Shown here piece after piece: positions 36,151 to 47,269 of a DNA stretch of 64,000 nucleotides. This DNA comes from Manis javanica (lineage: Eukaryota > Chordata > Mammalia > Pholidota > Manidae). The stretch lies in the NCBI RefSeq assembly GCF_040802235.1, contig NC_133157.1, forward strand, positions 21,407,501 through 21,471,500. Reading direction: 5' to 3'. The notes under the pieces are model-generated. The model made no database searches and had not been told where the DNA came from. It saw only the letters and a list, made by a program, of their open reading frames with translations. How positions within the stretch are numbered: position 1 is the stretch's first letter; the number at the start of each line of letters is the position of its first letter. Position numbers and translations under genes: made by a program.

Positions 36151-36461
36151 TTTTTTAGCATTTAAGATCAACTCCTGTCACTATTTGTGAGAATATAAGT
36201 ATTTATATGCATTTGTGCATGCTGTACATGAGCATAATTTTAATATACTGTTCATGTATTAACATTTATAATGTTTTCACATTTTAAGTATATTATTGTA
36301 AAATAAATCGTACATCGGTAGGAAAGGAGAGAAAGCAGAGTCATTTAAAGTTGTTTTTTTTAAAAAAGAGAATTTGATAGATTGTTTTAAAAGGGAAACA
36401 GCTTCGTATAGTAAGTGACCAGGGCTTAGCCTTGAGCATCCTGTGAAAACCACAGGGCGAA
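36151..36461 (+). repeat. Tandem duplication, copy 2
   Basis: The second direct copy, starting two bases after the first ends. The last 40-odd bases of both copies are identical ('gaccagggcttagccttgag' onward), while the middle has drifted. It ends about 20 bases before the inverted CCAAT box of the CpG island, so the duplication forms the immediate upstream flank of the promoter. Confidence 0.9.
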
Positions 36462-36478
36462 CTCGGTTCTAAGCAGTC

Positions 36479-36483
36479 ATTGG
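36479..36483 (-). promoter_or_regulatory. Inverted CCAAT box
   Basis: An ATTGG within 'agtcattggcgggaca' at the 5' edge of the CpG island is a typical NF-Y site. Function is inferred from context only. Confidence 0.35.
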
Positions 36484-36721
36484 CGGGACACGGTCATGCT
36501 CCCTTCCAACCATACTTCACTGGTAGCTTGAAAAGTTTCCATCCCTTCCAAGAAGTCTTCTCCGCACCCACTGCGGTCTACAGTGACCTCTCCTTTCTGC
36601 GAAGCCCAAGATTGCTGTGTGACCGCCGCCAGTGCAGCCCTCCCTGGCTGTTCCGCGTTTCTTTCTGTATGTAACCAATCCTGCAGATTCCCTGGCCATG
36701 CTGCGGTCGTGGCCTCCTACG

Positions 36722-36727
36722 TGACGT
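36722..36727 (+). promoter_or_regulatory. CRE half-site TGACGT
   Basis: A 'tgacgt' within 'ctacgtgacgtttcagg' is a CREB/ATF-type site next to an 'acgtg' E-box-like word. Only the motif is visible. Confidence 0.3.
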
Positions 36728-37073
36728 TTCAGGCGAGCGTTCACCAAACTTTTACTTCTAAGCGGCTACTTTTAACGTGTGGCGGCCTTTGCAAGTGGAG
36801 CAAGAGGCAGAGAATTGCCAACACTCCGGAAATCCTAGGAAGCCAGGGGTGGAAGTGGGCGGGGGTGGCGCGATTGGAGGGCCCTCGATGGACTAGGTGT
36901 AGTTGTAGGAGCAGGCGAATGCCTGCGGCCGCTGCTCTCCTGGCTAAGTCCCCAGACCTTAGACCCGCAGCGCTCCTGCCCACACCTCCAGGTGTGCATT
37001 CCCCGCCCGGAACTACTCGTCCCAAACCGGTAGTTTGCCCTTGCTAAGTTACACTGGGAAAGTGGAAGATAAA

Positions 37074-37080
37074 TTTATAA
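37074..37080 (+). promoter_or_regulatory. TATA-like element
   Basis: 'tttataa' in an otherwise GC-rich context. Transcription starting about 30 bases downstream, near 37105, would give a first exon that ends at the donor after 37410. Confidence 0.25.
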
Positions 37081-37104
37081 CCGTGGGTATGGAGATGTAG
37101 GCGA

Positions 37105-37410
37105 GCACAGTCACACTTGCCTCGGTCTGCAGACCCAGTCAGAAGAAGACTCAGAAATAGAAACGTGTGCACCTTCCTAGCAGAGAAGTCGACTCCTGCT
37201 TCTTGCATTCTCCCGTTTAAGTCTGAGCTGGGAGAAACTTTGTGCCTTCTGGAAAGTCAGAAACTGAACTACGGGAGAGGCCATGCTAAAGGGGTTTGCG
37301 GGCCCCGCGATGTTTTCCAGACCTTTTCAAGTGGGACGAGTAGAGCGACAGAATGAAAATGCAACATGTGGGAGAGCCCACCCGAGCCCCGCAACCCGAG
37401 GGGCCCGGAG
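37105..37410 (+). other. Candidate alternative first exon 1a
   Basis: The stretch lies between the TATA-like element and a strong donor ('cccggag' followed by 'gtgagc'). An ATG at 37353 has adenine at -3 and an in-frame TAG shortly upstream. A second in-frame ATG follows at 37359. The frame stays open to the donor, giving a short N-terminal peptide (MKMQHVGEPTRAPQPEGPG) if it is coding. I do not recognise the peptide. If it is not coding, the exon would be 5' UTR with a small upstream frame. The start position is inferred only from the TATA-like site. Confidence 0.3.
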
Positions 37411-37609
37411 GTGAGCGCCAGTGGGGTTGGGAATAGGGATCCCAAGCTGGCTGCTGCGGGTGTGTTTGGGGGGGTGGGGGTTGATAAGATAATGAATGAG
37501 AGACTTAGGCTACCCCTCCGCCCCTGCCCTGCAGCTGGGGCGGGAAGTCCGGCAAATGAATGGGGGAGGGGAAGCGCAGAAGGTAGAGACCCTGGGGGCG
37601 TCACACCAG
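37411..37609 (+). other. Candidate alternative first exon 1b (donor after 37609)
   Basis: The donor 'caccag' followed by 'gtaagg' is close to consensus. An ATG at 37556 opens a frame that continues to the donor (MNGGGEAQKVETLGASHQ). No upstream start signal is obvious, and the beginning of this exon is unknown; the interval is given from the preceding donor only as a limit. Confidence 0.25.
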
Positions 37610-37639
37610 GTAAGGGAATGCGCCAAGGGGAGGGAGTCT

Positions 37640-38072
37640 CGGGGTGCAAGAGCTACTGACTTGTGCTACGTGGAGCCAGCAGAAAAGAAAGAAGGCGGAG
37701 GAAGAAAGGAAGCTGGCGTCGGAGCTCCTGCTCCGGCGCCCCCTCCCCCGCCGCGCCTGCCAGCGCGCCAAAGCCGGAGCAGTGGGGGCAGAGCTGAGGC
37801 TGACGCTCGCGGAGTTACGACCCCTCCGGTCTGCCTGCCCAGATCCTGGGCGGTCTGGGCCCCTGCGCTGCGGCGCCCTCCCCTGCTTCTCGGCAGGGCG
37901 CGGGACTCCTGCCGGGTGGGCGCAGGGGGCCGCCCGGCTCCGACTGCCGAGGGGCGGGCGGAGGGCCGGTCTCTGTTGGCCGCCGGGCGGGAGCCGGAGA
38001 GGGGGGCGGTAACCGCGCAGCCGGAGGCCAGCCCGAGGAGGGCGGGAGCCGGACTCTCGGCTGCGGGCGCAG
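37640..38072 (+). other. Candidate main first exon 1c, 5' UTR
   Basis: The densest CpG part of the island ends at the donor 'ggcgcag' followed by 'gtaaag' (GT at 38073). There is no convincing start codon in good context before it, so a 5' UTR exon is the likeliest role. The transcription start cannot be placed from sequence; GC boxes at 37951-37961 and 38001-38010 would lie within the exon or at a downstream start. No acceptor with a coding exon is found in the remaining 26 kb, implying a very long first intron. Confidence 0.4.
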
Positions 38073-38207
38073 GTAAAGGGGCGGGCGGGGCATGGGGACA
38101 GCGCCCTTGGGCGCAGAGCCTGTGGCTGCCGCGTCCTCTCCGCGGCCAAACGGCGCGCTGGGATCGTACTGACCCGCGGCAGACTGGCTTTGTGGCCGTG
38201 CGAGTGA

Positions 38208-38231
38208 GTGTGTGTGTGTGCGCGCGCGCGC
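38208..38231. repeat. Alternating (GT)n(GC)n purine-pyrimidine tract
   Basis: Twenty-four bases of perfectly alternating purine and pyrimidine, TG repeats running into CG repeats. This composition favours left-handed Z-DNA. It lies 136 bases after the last strong donor of the island. Confidence 0.85.
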
Positions 38232-38700
38232 CCGCTCGCTGTGTCGGGTGTGGGTGGGTGTGCGTGCACGCTAGCCGGCCTGCAGGAGGCGAGGCTCTCC
38301 TGGCCTCTCTAACCAGCCAGTTGACCGAGCCCCAGGAGGGAAGTTGTCGCAGCCGCCCGGGCCACCGGCCCTCCAGTCCCCTGACCAGGTCAGTGTGCCC
38401 GGGACGCTAGCTGTGCGCTGCGTCTGCGGCCCGGACCCGCCCAAGTGACACGTAGGTGGCCTCCGGTTACCTGGGTCTGGGTGGGAGCACAGGAAGGCTT
38501 GCGCAGGGTGGGGCGCTCGAAATTCCCCCAAACCGGCGTCGGGGTGGACGTGGACCGCCGGGGGTCCCGCGCCCTGCAGCGCGGAGCTCCCGCACCTCTT
38601 GCTTTTCATCGACAGCTCAGTAATCTTTCCCGGGATGAGGACTTTAAACCTAAGTTTCTGTCCAGCTAGCTGCCTAACAAACACGTTTAGCAAGTAACTT

Positions 38701-39316
38701 GGAAATTAAAGCAAGGGAGGGACCTGGTTTTGAAATCGACGAGCCAATTTAGAGTAGGGCTGTTTGTTGTGAGTGGATTTAAAGTTTATTCTTGTTTTTC
38801 TTTGCTGCCATTTGGCCTTTGATGTGTAAGAATGACGGCATCCAGAACTTGTTGCTGTCTTCAGTCTGGGGCCTGAGATTGTTGCCCTCTGCTGTTACTT
38901 CTCTTTTTCTTTTTGTTGAAATTTATGAATTTTTCGTAAATGTGGGTTTCCAGGGAGTACTCGCTTGTTGAAGTTTCACTGTGAATGCGTTGGTTCCCAC
39001 TGGAATAAATACGTATTAGCAAACATGAATATTGGTGGAAACATGTAACTGCAGTTATGAGAGCAAACTCGTCTGTTACTTCAGGCTCTAATAGTCCGTG
39101 TTTCTCACCTATTTGCGTAAGTATCCTTTGCCCAGCGTAAGCATAACGGTGAAGCCATAGGTCTGAATCAGAGCCTGTAATTCTTGTTAAAGGGAGACTC
39201 TACACTGGGAAAACTTCTAATTTCTCGTTAGAAACTATTCCCTTGTCAAACAGAAGAGTAAGCACCAAGGAAAAAGGGTTTACACTGGAATTATGGCTCT
39301 TTGGACCGAACTAAAT
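38701..39316. other. Island 3' shore, no feature
   Basis: GC content falls back to background. No gene or repeat is recognised. Confidence 0.45.
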
Positions 39317-39317
39317 T

Positions 39318-39352
39318 ACACACACACGCACACACACACACACACACACACA
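39318..39352. repeat. (CA)n microsatellite
   Basis: A CA dinucleotide tract with one internal G interruption. Confidence 0.95.
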
Positions 39353-39539
39353 GCCGTCTACTTGTTCTACTTGTTTCTATCCTTGATTCTCAAGTTCAGA
39401 GTAGGAGTGAGTTTATTTGCCACAAATGCCGTATTTTAACGATCAGCCTTGCTAAATATGTTAAGGCTGCGTTTTCTTGATTCCATTTGTGGATGAAGAG
39501 TGGCAAGAGAAAGAGGTAGTGTGTGGCGGGAAGGCTTGG

Positions 39540-39660
39540 GCTGAGGGGCCCCGGCGGGAGGGCTGGGCTGTCATATTCGGCCCTGCGCGCGCGCCGCGTC
39601 CCCTAGCGGTGCGACGGACCGTTCCCAGCCAGGTCAGCGCGTCCTCCGCCTCGGTGTACT
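39540..39660. promoter_or_regulatory. Detached CpG-rich patch
   Basis: A short GC-rich segment with clustered CG dinucleotides, including a 'gcgcgcgcgcc' core at about 39585-39597, lies about 0.9 kb after the main island. It may be an intronic enhancer, a secondary promoter or an island remnant. No splice donor of good quality is evident. Confidence 0.4.
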
Positions 39661-42600
39661 CATCTGGAAAATGGAGGGGCTTGACGATCTCTGCTCTTCT
39701 TTCCAGCTCCCCAGATAACCAGAAATGAGGGGCGATTATGCCATGTTATTCTAGTAGGAAGGGAGTGTGAACGAGTTAGTCCGGGAGGGAAGCGAGAGGG
39801 AAAAGAGGGTCAAGAAGGTGGAAGAAAAGCAGCGGTAGGACCTGCTTGGAGAGGGAAGAACCCTGAGCGGGGTTGATTTTCCTCTCTTCCTTCACCAGGG
39901 CATCAATAATACTTCCCCACTCCCCCATGGGTCTTCCATTACCTTTATTATTCAAAGTACGTGTGCCTGCTTAGCCTTAAAATTGCCGGGGAGTGGAGTG
40001 AAGGTGATCCCTGTAGTCCGACCTGACCGACTTCGCATCTGTCTCACTGCCTCTCAGGGGATCTGCCTCTGGCCAGTGCTGTGGGCACTGAGCGATCTCA
40101 GTACCCTTGCGAATGATGGGGAAAAAATGACATCAGTGGGAATGTAAGTGGCAGCCCTTTCAACGACTTGAATTTCTAAACATATGTTTTCCTTTGAAGC
40201 TAATATTTAAAAAAAATAATTTGACTTAAAAACCTGTAGACCTTTCAAGGTTCTACTGAATCTTTCTCACTGTTAGACCTACTGGAAAATTGAAAGAAAA
40301 TAAAACTCACTTGCTAAGTCTTTTTGATACATGATGACATTCAGTCTGAAGTTAGTGATGTTTAGAGCCAAGTATCCTATTTCAAATGCTTAGTAAGGAA
40401 AGTTGCAATCTGGGCGGGATACACTATCATTTTCACTGGGAAGCTCCAAGTGTTCAGCAAATAACAAAGACTGAAATTTAATTTGAGATCAGGATTTTAA
40501 TGTCTGTGCTTGATGTGTGTGGCCTGTCTCTAGTTTTTTTGGGTACCTATATGCATACACACTTGAGGAATGTGATTTATTTTAAAGGTGCAGGGTAATT
40601 TAATAATACCTGAACATAAGCACTTGGTTTAAAGTCTGAAAGTTTGCTCTGGCCCTTGTTAAGTCAGCATCACACTATGTTTTACATATCATGTTATTCC
40701 CCCCAAATCTCTATTGTGTTATTATTTAACTGTCTCATAGAGAACTATTATGGATGTCTTAAAAGGTTGGAAGAAAAGGAGGAACATTAAATTGAATAAG
40801 CAATTAGTGAATTCCTTCTATAGTGGCAGATAAAGATGAGGCTCTAGAAAGCTACTGCACGGAGGGAAAAGATGCAGCTCGCTTGAACATATAGCAGCTG
40901 CACTGTATAACTAGGTGGCAGCTGTAGACTCCAGGAAACTTGTCCTGCCAGAGAATGGAAAATTAAATTCTGACTCTGGAGAAGACTTCACACAAGGGAC
41001 TTGAAAGATGAAAGTGATGCATCTCTTAAAAGATGAATGGTGGGAAGGGAAGATGTAGTTGGAATGTGGGTAAGAAAGGCTGGAAGGGTACAAGGCAGTA
41101 AATTATGGGGACCTGGGATGTTATTTTAGGGAATTGTGCTACATGGGGATGGAGGTGGGAAATATTATTTAACCCCAAGATGCAGGAGGACACTGAGTGA
41201 CACAGATTGGGGCTTCGTGAGGGGTGAAGTGATGGAGAGGATGGGGCTTTCATAAATCTGTTACCTTCTGTTATAACTCATGGCTGCTAGGTTAGTGCAC
41301 TGCTGCCAGCTTAACCAGGTTATATAAAGGTTTAGAAAAAACAAAAATGCTGTTTCTTCCCTCATATTCCCCCCAAATTGATAGTGGTCTCCTGAGAAAT
41401 CTAGTAGAAATTTAATGATATTATTGTGTTACCTCTCGACCTTGTGAGGCCTTTTGAACATGTGAGTTAGACTCACTCCAGGCACAGAGCTGACCAAGAA
41501 AGCATTTTGTTTTGCTTTGTTTAGGGAAGGGCCTGCTAGTTAATGCTAATTTAAACATGACTCTAAGGGCAACTAGCATTCTTAACCCTGTTTATGTTAT
41601 ACATAGTATTTAACCACAGTGGTTGAATTTTTGTAATACAGAAAAGGAAGAATTTTTAGTTTAGGAATGGAGTTAAAGTTCCTAGAAAGGGTCGGGGATG
41701 ATAGAAGGGAGGAGGTGGCAGGAAAGTTGCACCTTGGGGATGGCAGTGAGGCTGACACAAACCTGAAAGCCCTTTAAGTGCGTAGCTTGCTTACTAGTGT
41801 AGACTGATACTCTAAGAACCTTTTTTTCTGATCATCTGCTTTCCTTTCCCCTTAATCTCTGGAGTGAAGTTGTTTAGTTCATTAGGTCTCAGATGGGAAG
41901 GATCCCTGTGGGATCCTTTGGGGAGGCATTCGGCAGCAGCTCTCTGCTCTGTAGGTTCCCTCTCACACCCAGTACTTTGGTGTCACTGGAGGGAATGGAT
42001 GGCTTTTCAGCTGCATGTCAAAGGTGGAGCTGATGTGGGGGAGTCCTCTAATTACGCTTGAATCTGGAGATGCTGGACTGCCAAGGAGACAGGCCTTTAA
42101 AGGAGATGCGGTCAGCTATTTCTTACTGTCTTCTGAACACAATTTGAATGAATGATCCTCCCAGCCGTTTGTTTTATGTTCTGCACGGGAATTAGGGTTT
42201 GACATGTTTAAGCAATTAGTTACCTTAGTCAAGGGGAAGGAGCCCAAGGCCTGTATACTTTATTTCTTAGAAGGATACATTTTTGTTGTTGCTGTTTGTT
42301 TGTTTGTTTGTTTTGAGGGGAAGGGAGGAGTGGTATTGATTTCACTTAAATTCCCTCGCATTTTTTTTTTCAGCAGGTTAGTATGATTTCAGAGTAGCAC
42401 TGTTGTTATTTTTGAAACATGGGATGGGGCAGCGAAAATTGTTTTAATAATTTGTTGTTAGCTCCTGTCATCTGATCAGTGCTATGGAAATTTTGATCTT
42501 GAATTTCATGGAAAATCCAAATTTCTTTCAGGAATGAAAGATGACTTTATTTTCGCTACATGCCTGGGTTTAGGTTATATTTTGTTATTTTTTTCACATT

Positions 42601-43134
42601 GTTTTTAAAAAGTAGTATAATGACAGGCCTGACCTTAGTCCAGTGCTGATACAAATGGGCAGAAACCCAAGTGAGGTAGAGCAGGCTGGGTTTGTTGCAT
42701 GTAATAAGGAGATAAGGGAAAATGATTTCAAAACTAGCCTTTCCTAAAAGAGCAAAAGAAAGTTTGACTAATACCACGTCACGGATCTCTGGGGAGTTTC
42801 CAAGATTGAAGCTGTTAAGGGAAATGATGTTCATTACGGCCATCATGTGCGCCTGTGCTTCTTGCGGTTTAGGATTCACTATGCAGACAGTGCTCCTGCG
42901 GGCCATTCCTTTTCTTTCTTTTCAGCAAGTTTTCCTTTGCCCATTTCTTAACTGTCAATGGACTGGATTTGATTTCACATAAATCTGCTATACTCAGTTT
43001 CCTTTATGTTTAAGTGGTTCTTCTTGGCCAATCCCTGAACTGCCTTCATCCTGAAATTCTGTCCTGAAAGAAGAATCCTGGCTCTTTGGGAGGAGGAACG
43101 ATGCAGGGACAGAAGAAACTAGGTCCGTTCAAGC
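39661..43134. other. Presumed intron, no confident elements
   Basis: No coding exon or repeat family was confidently recognised. A (TTTG)n tract occurs at about 42294-42322. Open frames of 60-116 codons on both strands overlap each other and lack splice support. Confidence 0.4.
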
Positions 43135-43400
43135 CAAGGAGCACTTCATTGACTGTGTGCTATATACCAAGTATTGTGCTGGGTGCTAGGGGTAGGGAGC
43201 GGGGGTGAACAAGGCGGGACGCCAGGACAAATCCACAGACATATTAACAGATGGTTGCTCTTCAGTGTAATCAGTGTGATGGTCGGGATAAGCATGCAGC
43301 ATGATGGGACAAGCACGGGCACCTGACCCTCGGGCGTGGTGGTGGGGAGGGTCAGGAAGGCTCCTGAAGGTTAGGATTTGGAAGAACCCTAGTTGATAAA
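43135..43400 (-). repeat. L2 LINE 3' region, antisense
   Basis: The words 'gcacttcattgactgtgtgc', 'ccaagtattgtgctgggtgc' and 'ggggtgaacaaggcggga' are the inverted L2 terminus, followed by the preceding L2 sequence. Confidence 0.65.
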
Positions 43401-43589
43401 CCAAGGAACCTACAAGATAAAAAAAGGGATTGAGATAGAGGGCATTAAGAGGCTTTTTCTTTCCAGGTTTCCTGTTGCTGGGTAAGTCAAAGTTCCTTTC
43501 CTGTTAATATCTGTAAAATAGGATTAGGAAATGATATTATCTGGTTGCTAATTCTAGTTTTCATTGGCTTGTTCCTTAATTTAATCTAT

Positions 43590-43700
43590 TCATTTATTCT
43601 TTCCATATTCAGTAGATATTTGTCACACACCTTCCATCCTAGGGACCAGTGAAGATCCACGTGTAAGGGCCTTTCAGAGAGCTTGCATTCTATCTTATGT
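43590..43700 (-). repeat. L2 LINE 3' end, antisense
   Basis: 'atttattctttccatattca', 'gtagatatttgtcacacacc' and 'agagagcttgcattctatc' match the inverted L2 tail. Confidence 0.6.
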
Positions 43701-45099
43701 TCACACCAGGAGTCCTTTTGAAATGCCTTCAAATACAGAGCACGTTGAGTTTTTCTTCAACCTTAACTAGTCCCTTTTTTCAGGTCAGCTTCTGTCTTAA
43801 GAGACAGAGCCTGATAGTCTCATCTTCATTTTATAAACTTGAAATGTCTTGCCAAGATTAACCTGCTAGTTGTCAGCTACAGACACAGATGTAGCTGTGT
43901 CTTTTCTGCGATCCTGGCTTGCTTCCATCTCATTTGGGATATTCTTAATTTTGACCCAACTTGTGTTTGAGTTTCTATATTCAGGTTATGACTTCTTAGA
44001 ATAATCCAAACCTAGTGTTTGTGGGAAGTTGGACCTATTTTGAGGTCATGCTGTCACAGCACTTTGTTAATGCATTTTCCTTATCTTATTTAAGTAACTA
44101 AAGAGCTGAACACAACAAAGTATTCCAACCAGCAGAAGGTAGCTGCATTCATTTATAAAAATACGACTTCTATAATGATTTGAACACTGTAGACGTGTCT
44201 AAAGTAAATGTAATAATCTCACTCTGCCCTTTCAACCTTCCCAAATCTTTGTGTGTATATGTATTTATGTGTGTGTCTGTGTGCATGTGCATGTACACAT
44301 TCACTCCTGCCTCTGTTCAATTTAGAGAGGCTGTTTTGAGGCTGCCATTATGGGTCAGAAGTTTGAAGTCTGAAGAGCCTGCGTGGCTCCTCTTGCATTG
44401 GTGCAGCACGATGTTACTCAATTAAGAATTCTTTTTGGAGAGATATGAGTATCTGGCTGTTAAGAACAGGGAACAAGAAAACTATTTACAGCTGCATGAC
44501 AACTGAGAACAAATATTGCAGAGAATGTTATTTCCACAAGAATTCAGCTTCATCTGGGTCTCGGGCAAGGGAGGAGGGGTGTTTCAGAGCATGTGTTTGG
44601 CATTTGTGAACTGTTTGTTAGGTGGAAGACAAGGCATCTGTGGAAGGCCCGTCAGCCACTTCTGGAGCAGAGAAGATTGGTGGAGTTACTCATTACATGC
44701 AGATTTCATTGGGGGAGTATTAAAAGAGGACTCACTCCAACGTTGGTAATCAGCAGATGATAAGGATGGAGTGTGCTTAGGGTGGGAGAAACACAGCCGA
44801 AACAGAGTTGCCTTTTGTTAAGGGACTGCTTTGCCATCTTGGACTATGATTTGTTGGGAGAAGGATCATTGTCCTGTCAAGAAAACGAGGCATTCATTCT
44901 GTACTCAGTATTAAATGTAGTTTCATGGGAACTGCTTGCATTACTTTCTGAGAAGACACAGACTTAAAGGTTCAAAGGCCAGGGCAGGATGACTGTATTT
45001 TCCAACTTAGCAGTTTATCTGTTGTCTATCAATTTATCCGAGACCCTGCACTTTTATGAAGCTGAAGTCTTTGAGCCATTATGTGGGTAAATCCTTATG
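43701..45099. other. Presumed intron, no confident elements
   Basis: Nothing recognisable except a TG-rich patch at about 44250-44300. Confidence 0.4.
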
Positions 45100-45310
45100 C
45101 TTGGCTGAGGACACTAAAAGAAAAAAACAGCCACTGAGAAAGTGTGGTCCCTGCTCTCAAGCAGCTCCTAGACAGGGAGAGCCATGGATATAAATGCCTA
45201 GGATCAGGCAGACAGTGATAAATACAATAATGAAGGTTTAAACAAAGTGCCACCTGCATATCTGAGGATGGAGAGGGTAACTCTGCCTCAGAACAGAGGG
45301 GATATTTGCA
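45100..45310 (-). repeat. L2 LINE fragment, antisense
   Basis: 'ggtccctgctctcaagcagc', 'gacagggagagccatggata' and 'cagtgataaatacaataatg' follow the inverted L2 pattern. Confidence 0.55.
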
Positions 45311-45744
45311 GCAGGATTCTGGCCACAGTGGACAAGTTGTCTAAGAATCCCACGGTGCAGGAGCAATAAGGAGGGCTCAAGCGCTGCGTGCGAGTGAAAA
45401 GCTCTGGTTTGTGGCTTGGTGGTGGCATGCTTTGGGTCAGTTTTGAAGGGCCAGCAGAATGGTGTTGGGGACAAAAAAAAAGTGCACATTGATGCTATTA
45501 ACAAAAGAGACGTGAGAGTATGAGGATTGTCCCAGAGTGGTATGTTGGTTTTAGACATGAATAAAATCAAGAGATGTTCAGCTGACAGCTAGAAACTAGA
45601 GTTTAAAGCTTAGCTGAGAAGTCAGAGCTTGGCAGGATTTAGGACTAATTGTGTTATGTCAAAGTAAATACGAAGTGAAACTTATGTGATAAGTTGGAGA
45701 GAACTTTTAGAGTGAGAAGAGTGATGTATACTGTATTTTTTAAA

Positions 45745-45870
45745 ATATCTTTATTTTTTCCCCCAGCTTTATTGAGATACAACTGACAAATAAAATTGTT
45801 AAGGTATTTAAAGTGTACGACGTGATGGTTTGCTACATATACACATTATGAAAGGATGTACTTGTTTTAA
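45745..45870 (-). repeat. L1M 3' end, antisense
   Basis: 'ccagctttattgagatacaa' and 'taaagtgtacgacgtgatgg' are the inverted L1MB/MC 3' terminus. It is short and truncated. Confidence 0.85.
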
Positions 45871-46779
45871 CAAGGACTACAAGATGTATTTTGATTCTTT
45901 AGGTTATTGTTATTATTAGCAGGTGATTAAAATAGTTTTACAGGTTATCAAACATCCAGTGAGCATCCACTATTGGCTTCTTTGCATGAGGTGGTTCTGG
46001 GGCGCTTCAAAGAAGGTGGAGTTGCAGCTTGATGTTCCTTTGGGGCGAATGAAATCCCCCAAAATAATCCATCCCAGCAAAGAAAAACAAATCCTGCAAA
46101 TATTGAAAGACTGATGGTGATTTGGGGGCTGAGAAGAATTGCAAATGTAGTTTTAATGTACTGCAGGAGACAAGCTGAAAAACTTCATGGAAGAGCTTTG
46201 GAACCCCCAGAAATCTGAAGACCAGGCTTTGAGAAACTCCAACAAGTTTGTCATTGGGGTTTATGAGACCTGGTCAAGTAAATTTAAGCTTTTATTGCCT
46301 GATGAAAGTAAAAGTAGAATACAGTATAACTTTGTACTTTACTTGGTTAAAAACACCTTTTCCAATTAAAAATGTATCTCCATTTCAGATAATTGATATG
46401 TCTTCTTGCGTGTGAAAGAACAAAGATAAATCTGTTCTTTGTCTTTTTCTTTCTATGTTATTATGACTCTTTAACATTGCGCTCATTTCTGTTTGGTAGT
46501 AAAAACAGTACATGCTCATTTTAGAGTTTGGAAAGTACAGGAGACTCATCCTTAGTTCCGCCACTTAAGAATAACATCCTTATTCCATTTTGAGATAATT
46601 TCTTGCAGTTTTAAAAATATTTGATCCTCCTGAATATTCAATGCCATTCTGCTTTGTATCCTAAGTACACATGCCATTAAAACCTTTTGTTTTCAATTTC
46701 CATTGAACATATTAAAGTCACAATATTTACTATGTATCATATTTAAGCAATCGTTCCCTATCTCCGCATGCAGCTTCTC
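45871..46779. other. Presumed intron, no confident elements
   Basis: Two plus-strand open frames of about 60 codons (45923-46114 and 46187-46369) are hydrophilic and close together, but they are in different contexts without clear acceptor/donor pairs. I treat them as chance. Confidence 0.4.
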
Positions 46780-47185
46780 TGTCTCTTTTAAGGGTTCGTG
46801 CTCTTCTGCCTGTTTTTAGGTGCTGATGTTCCCGGAGTTCTAGCCTTACTCTAAGTGGTCTCGGTGTCTGAGCTTCCCTCCACAGAGGGCTGTGGTTTCC
46901 AGGCCATTGCCACCGACTGTCTCCTCTGCCTGAAATGGTCTGTTTCCATGGACCTCTCCCCGTTTTCAGGTCTTCACTCAGATGTCACCTTCTTCGCGAG
47001 GCCTTCTCTAATTACTACATCTAAAACTGTATGACCCCATCTACATTTTCTTCTCTATTGTATTTATCTTCTGACTTAGATGAGGGGAAGTATTAACTTC
47101 TCAAAAGCCCTGTTTTATTTACTACTGTTTTCCAAATGCTGAGGACAATACCTTGTACATAGTAAAACTCAAATTTTTTGAAGGA
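46780..47185 (+). repeat. L2 LINE 3' region
   Basis: Sense L2: 'tcttcactcagatgtcacct' and 'gcgaggccttctctaattac' are followed by a diverged tail with 'gctgaggacaataccttgta' and 'catagtaaaactcaaat'. Confidence 0.7.
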
Positions 47186-47269
47186 AAAGTTTGGGTGAAC
47201 TGAAGCTGTTTGAAAAAAAAAATTGCCGTCTACTGAATGTATTATCATAAAGATATGGTTTTGACTGCA

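Larger units (their letters stand above)
36480..38700 (+). promoter_or_regulatory. CpG island promoter
   Basis: The sequence changes abruptly from AT-rich to GC-rich with frequent CG dinucleotides, densest at about 37640-38620. It contains GC boxes at 37951-37961, 38001-38010 and 38078-38091, an inverted CCAAT box and a CRE half-site. Three good plus-strand donors lie inside it. This is the standard look of a vertebrate housekeeping or developmental promoter. Plus orientation is inferred from the donors and from the antisense bias of downstream L1 copies. A divergent minus-strand transcript is possible: a moderate minus-strand donor reads 'ttacctg' on the plus strand at about 38467-38473. The gene is not identifiable. 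The long open frames across the island (304 codons plus, 222 codons minus) are expected in stop-poor GC-rich DNA and are not called as genes. Confidence 0.85.

Noticed and set aside
36583..37047. 154-codon plus-strand frame at the island's 5' side
   Set aside because: No conserved domain is visible, there is no upstream start signal, and it overlaps a minus-strand frame of similar quality.
37601..38269. 222-codon minus-strand open frame
   Set aside because: The same GC-rich artefact. It contains a translated CA/GC simple repeat and no recognisable domain.
37496..38410. 304-codon plus-strand open frame across the CpG island
   Set aside because: Stop codons are AT-rich and rare in such GC-rich DNA. 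The frame reads through three good splice donors, is dominated by Gly, Arg, Ala and Pro, and an overlapping 222-codon frame exists on the other strand.
45923..46369. Two close plus-strand frames of about 60 codons
   Set aside because: Hydrophilic composition was suggestive, but neither has matching acceptor and donor sites and they do not resemble a known protein.
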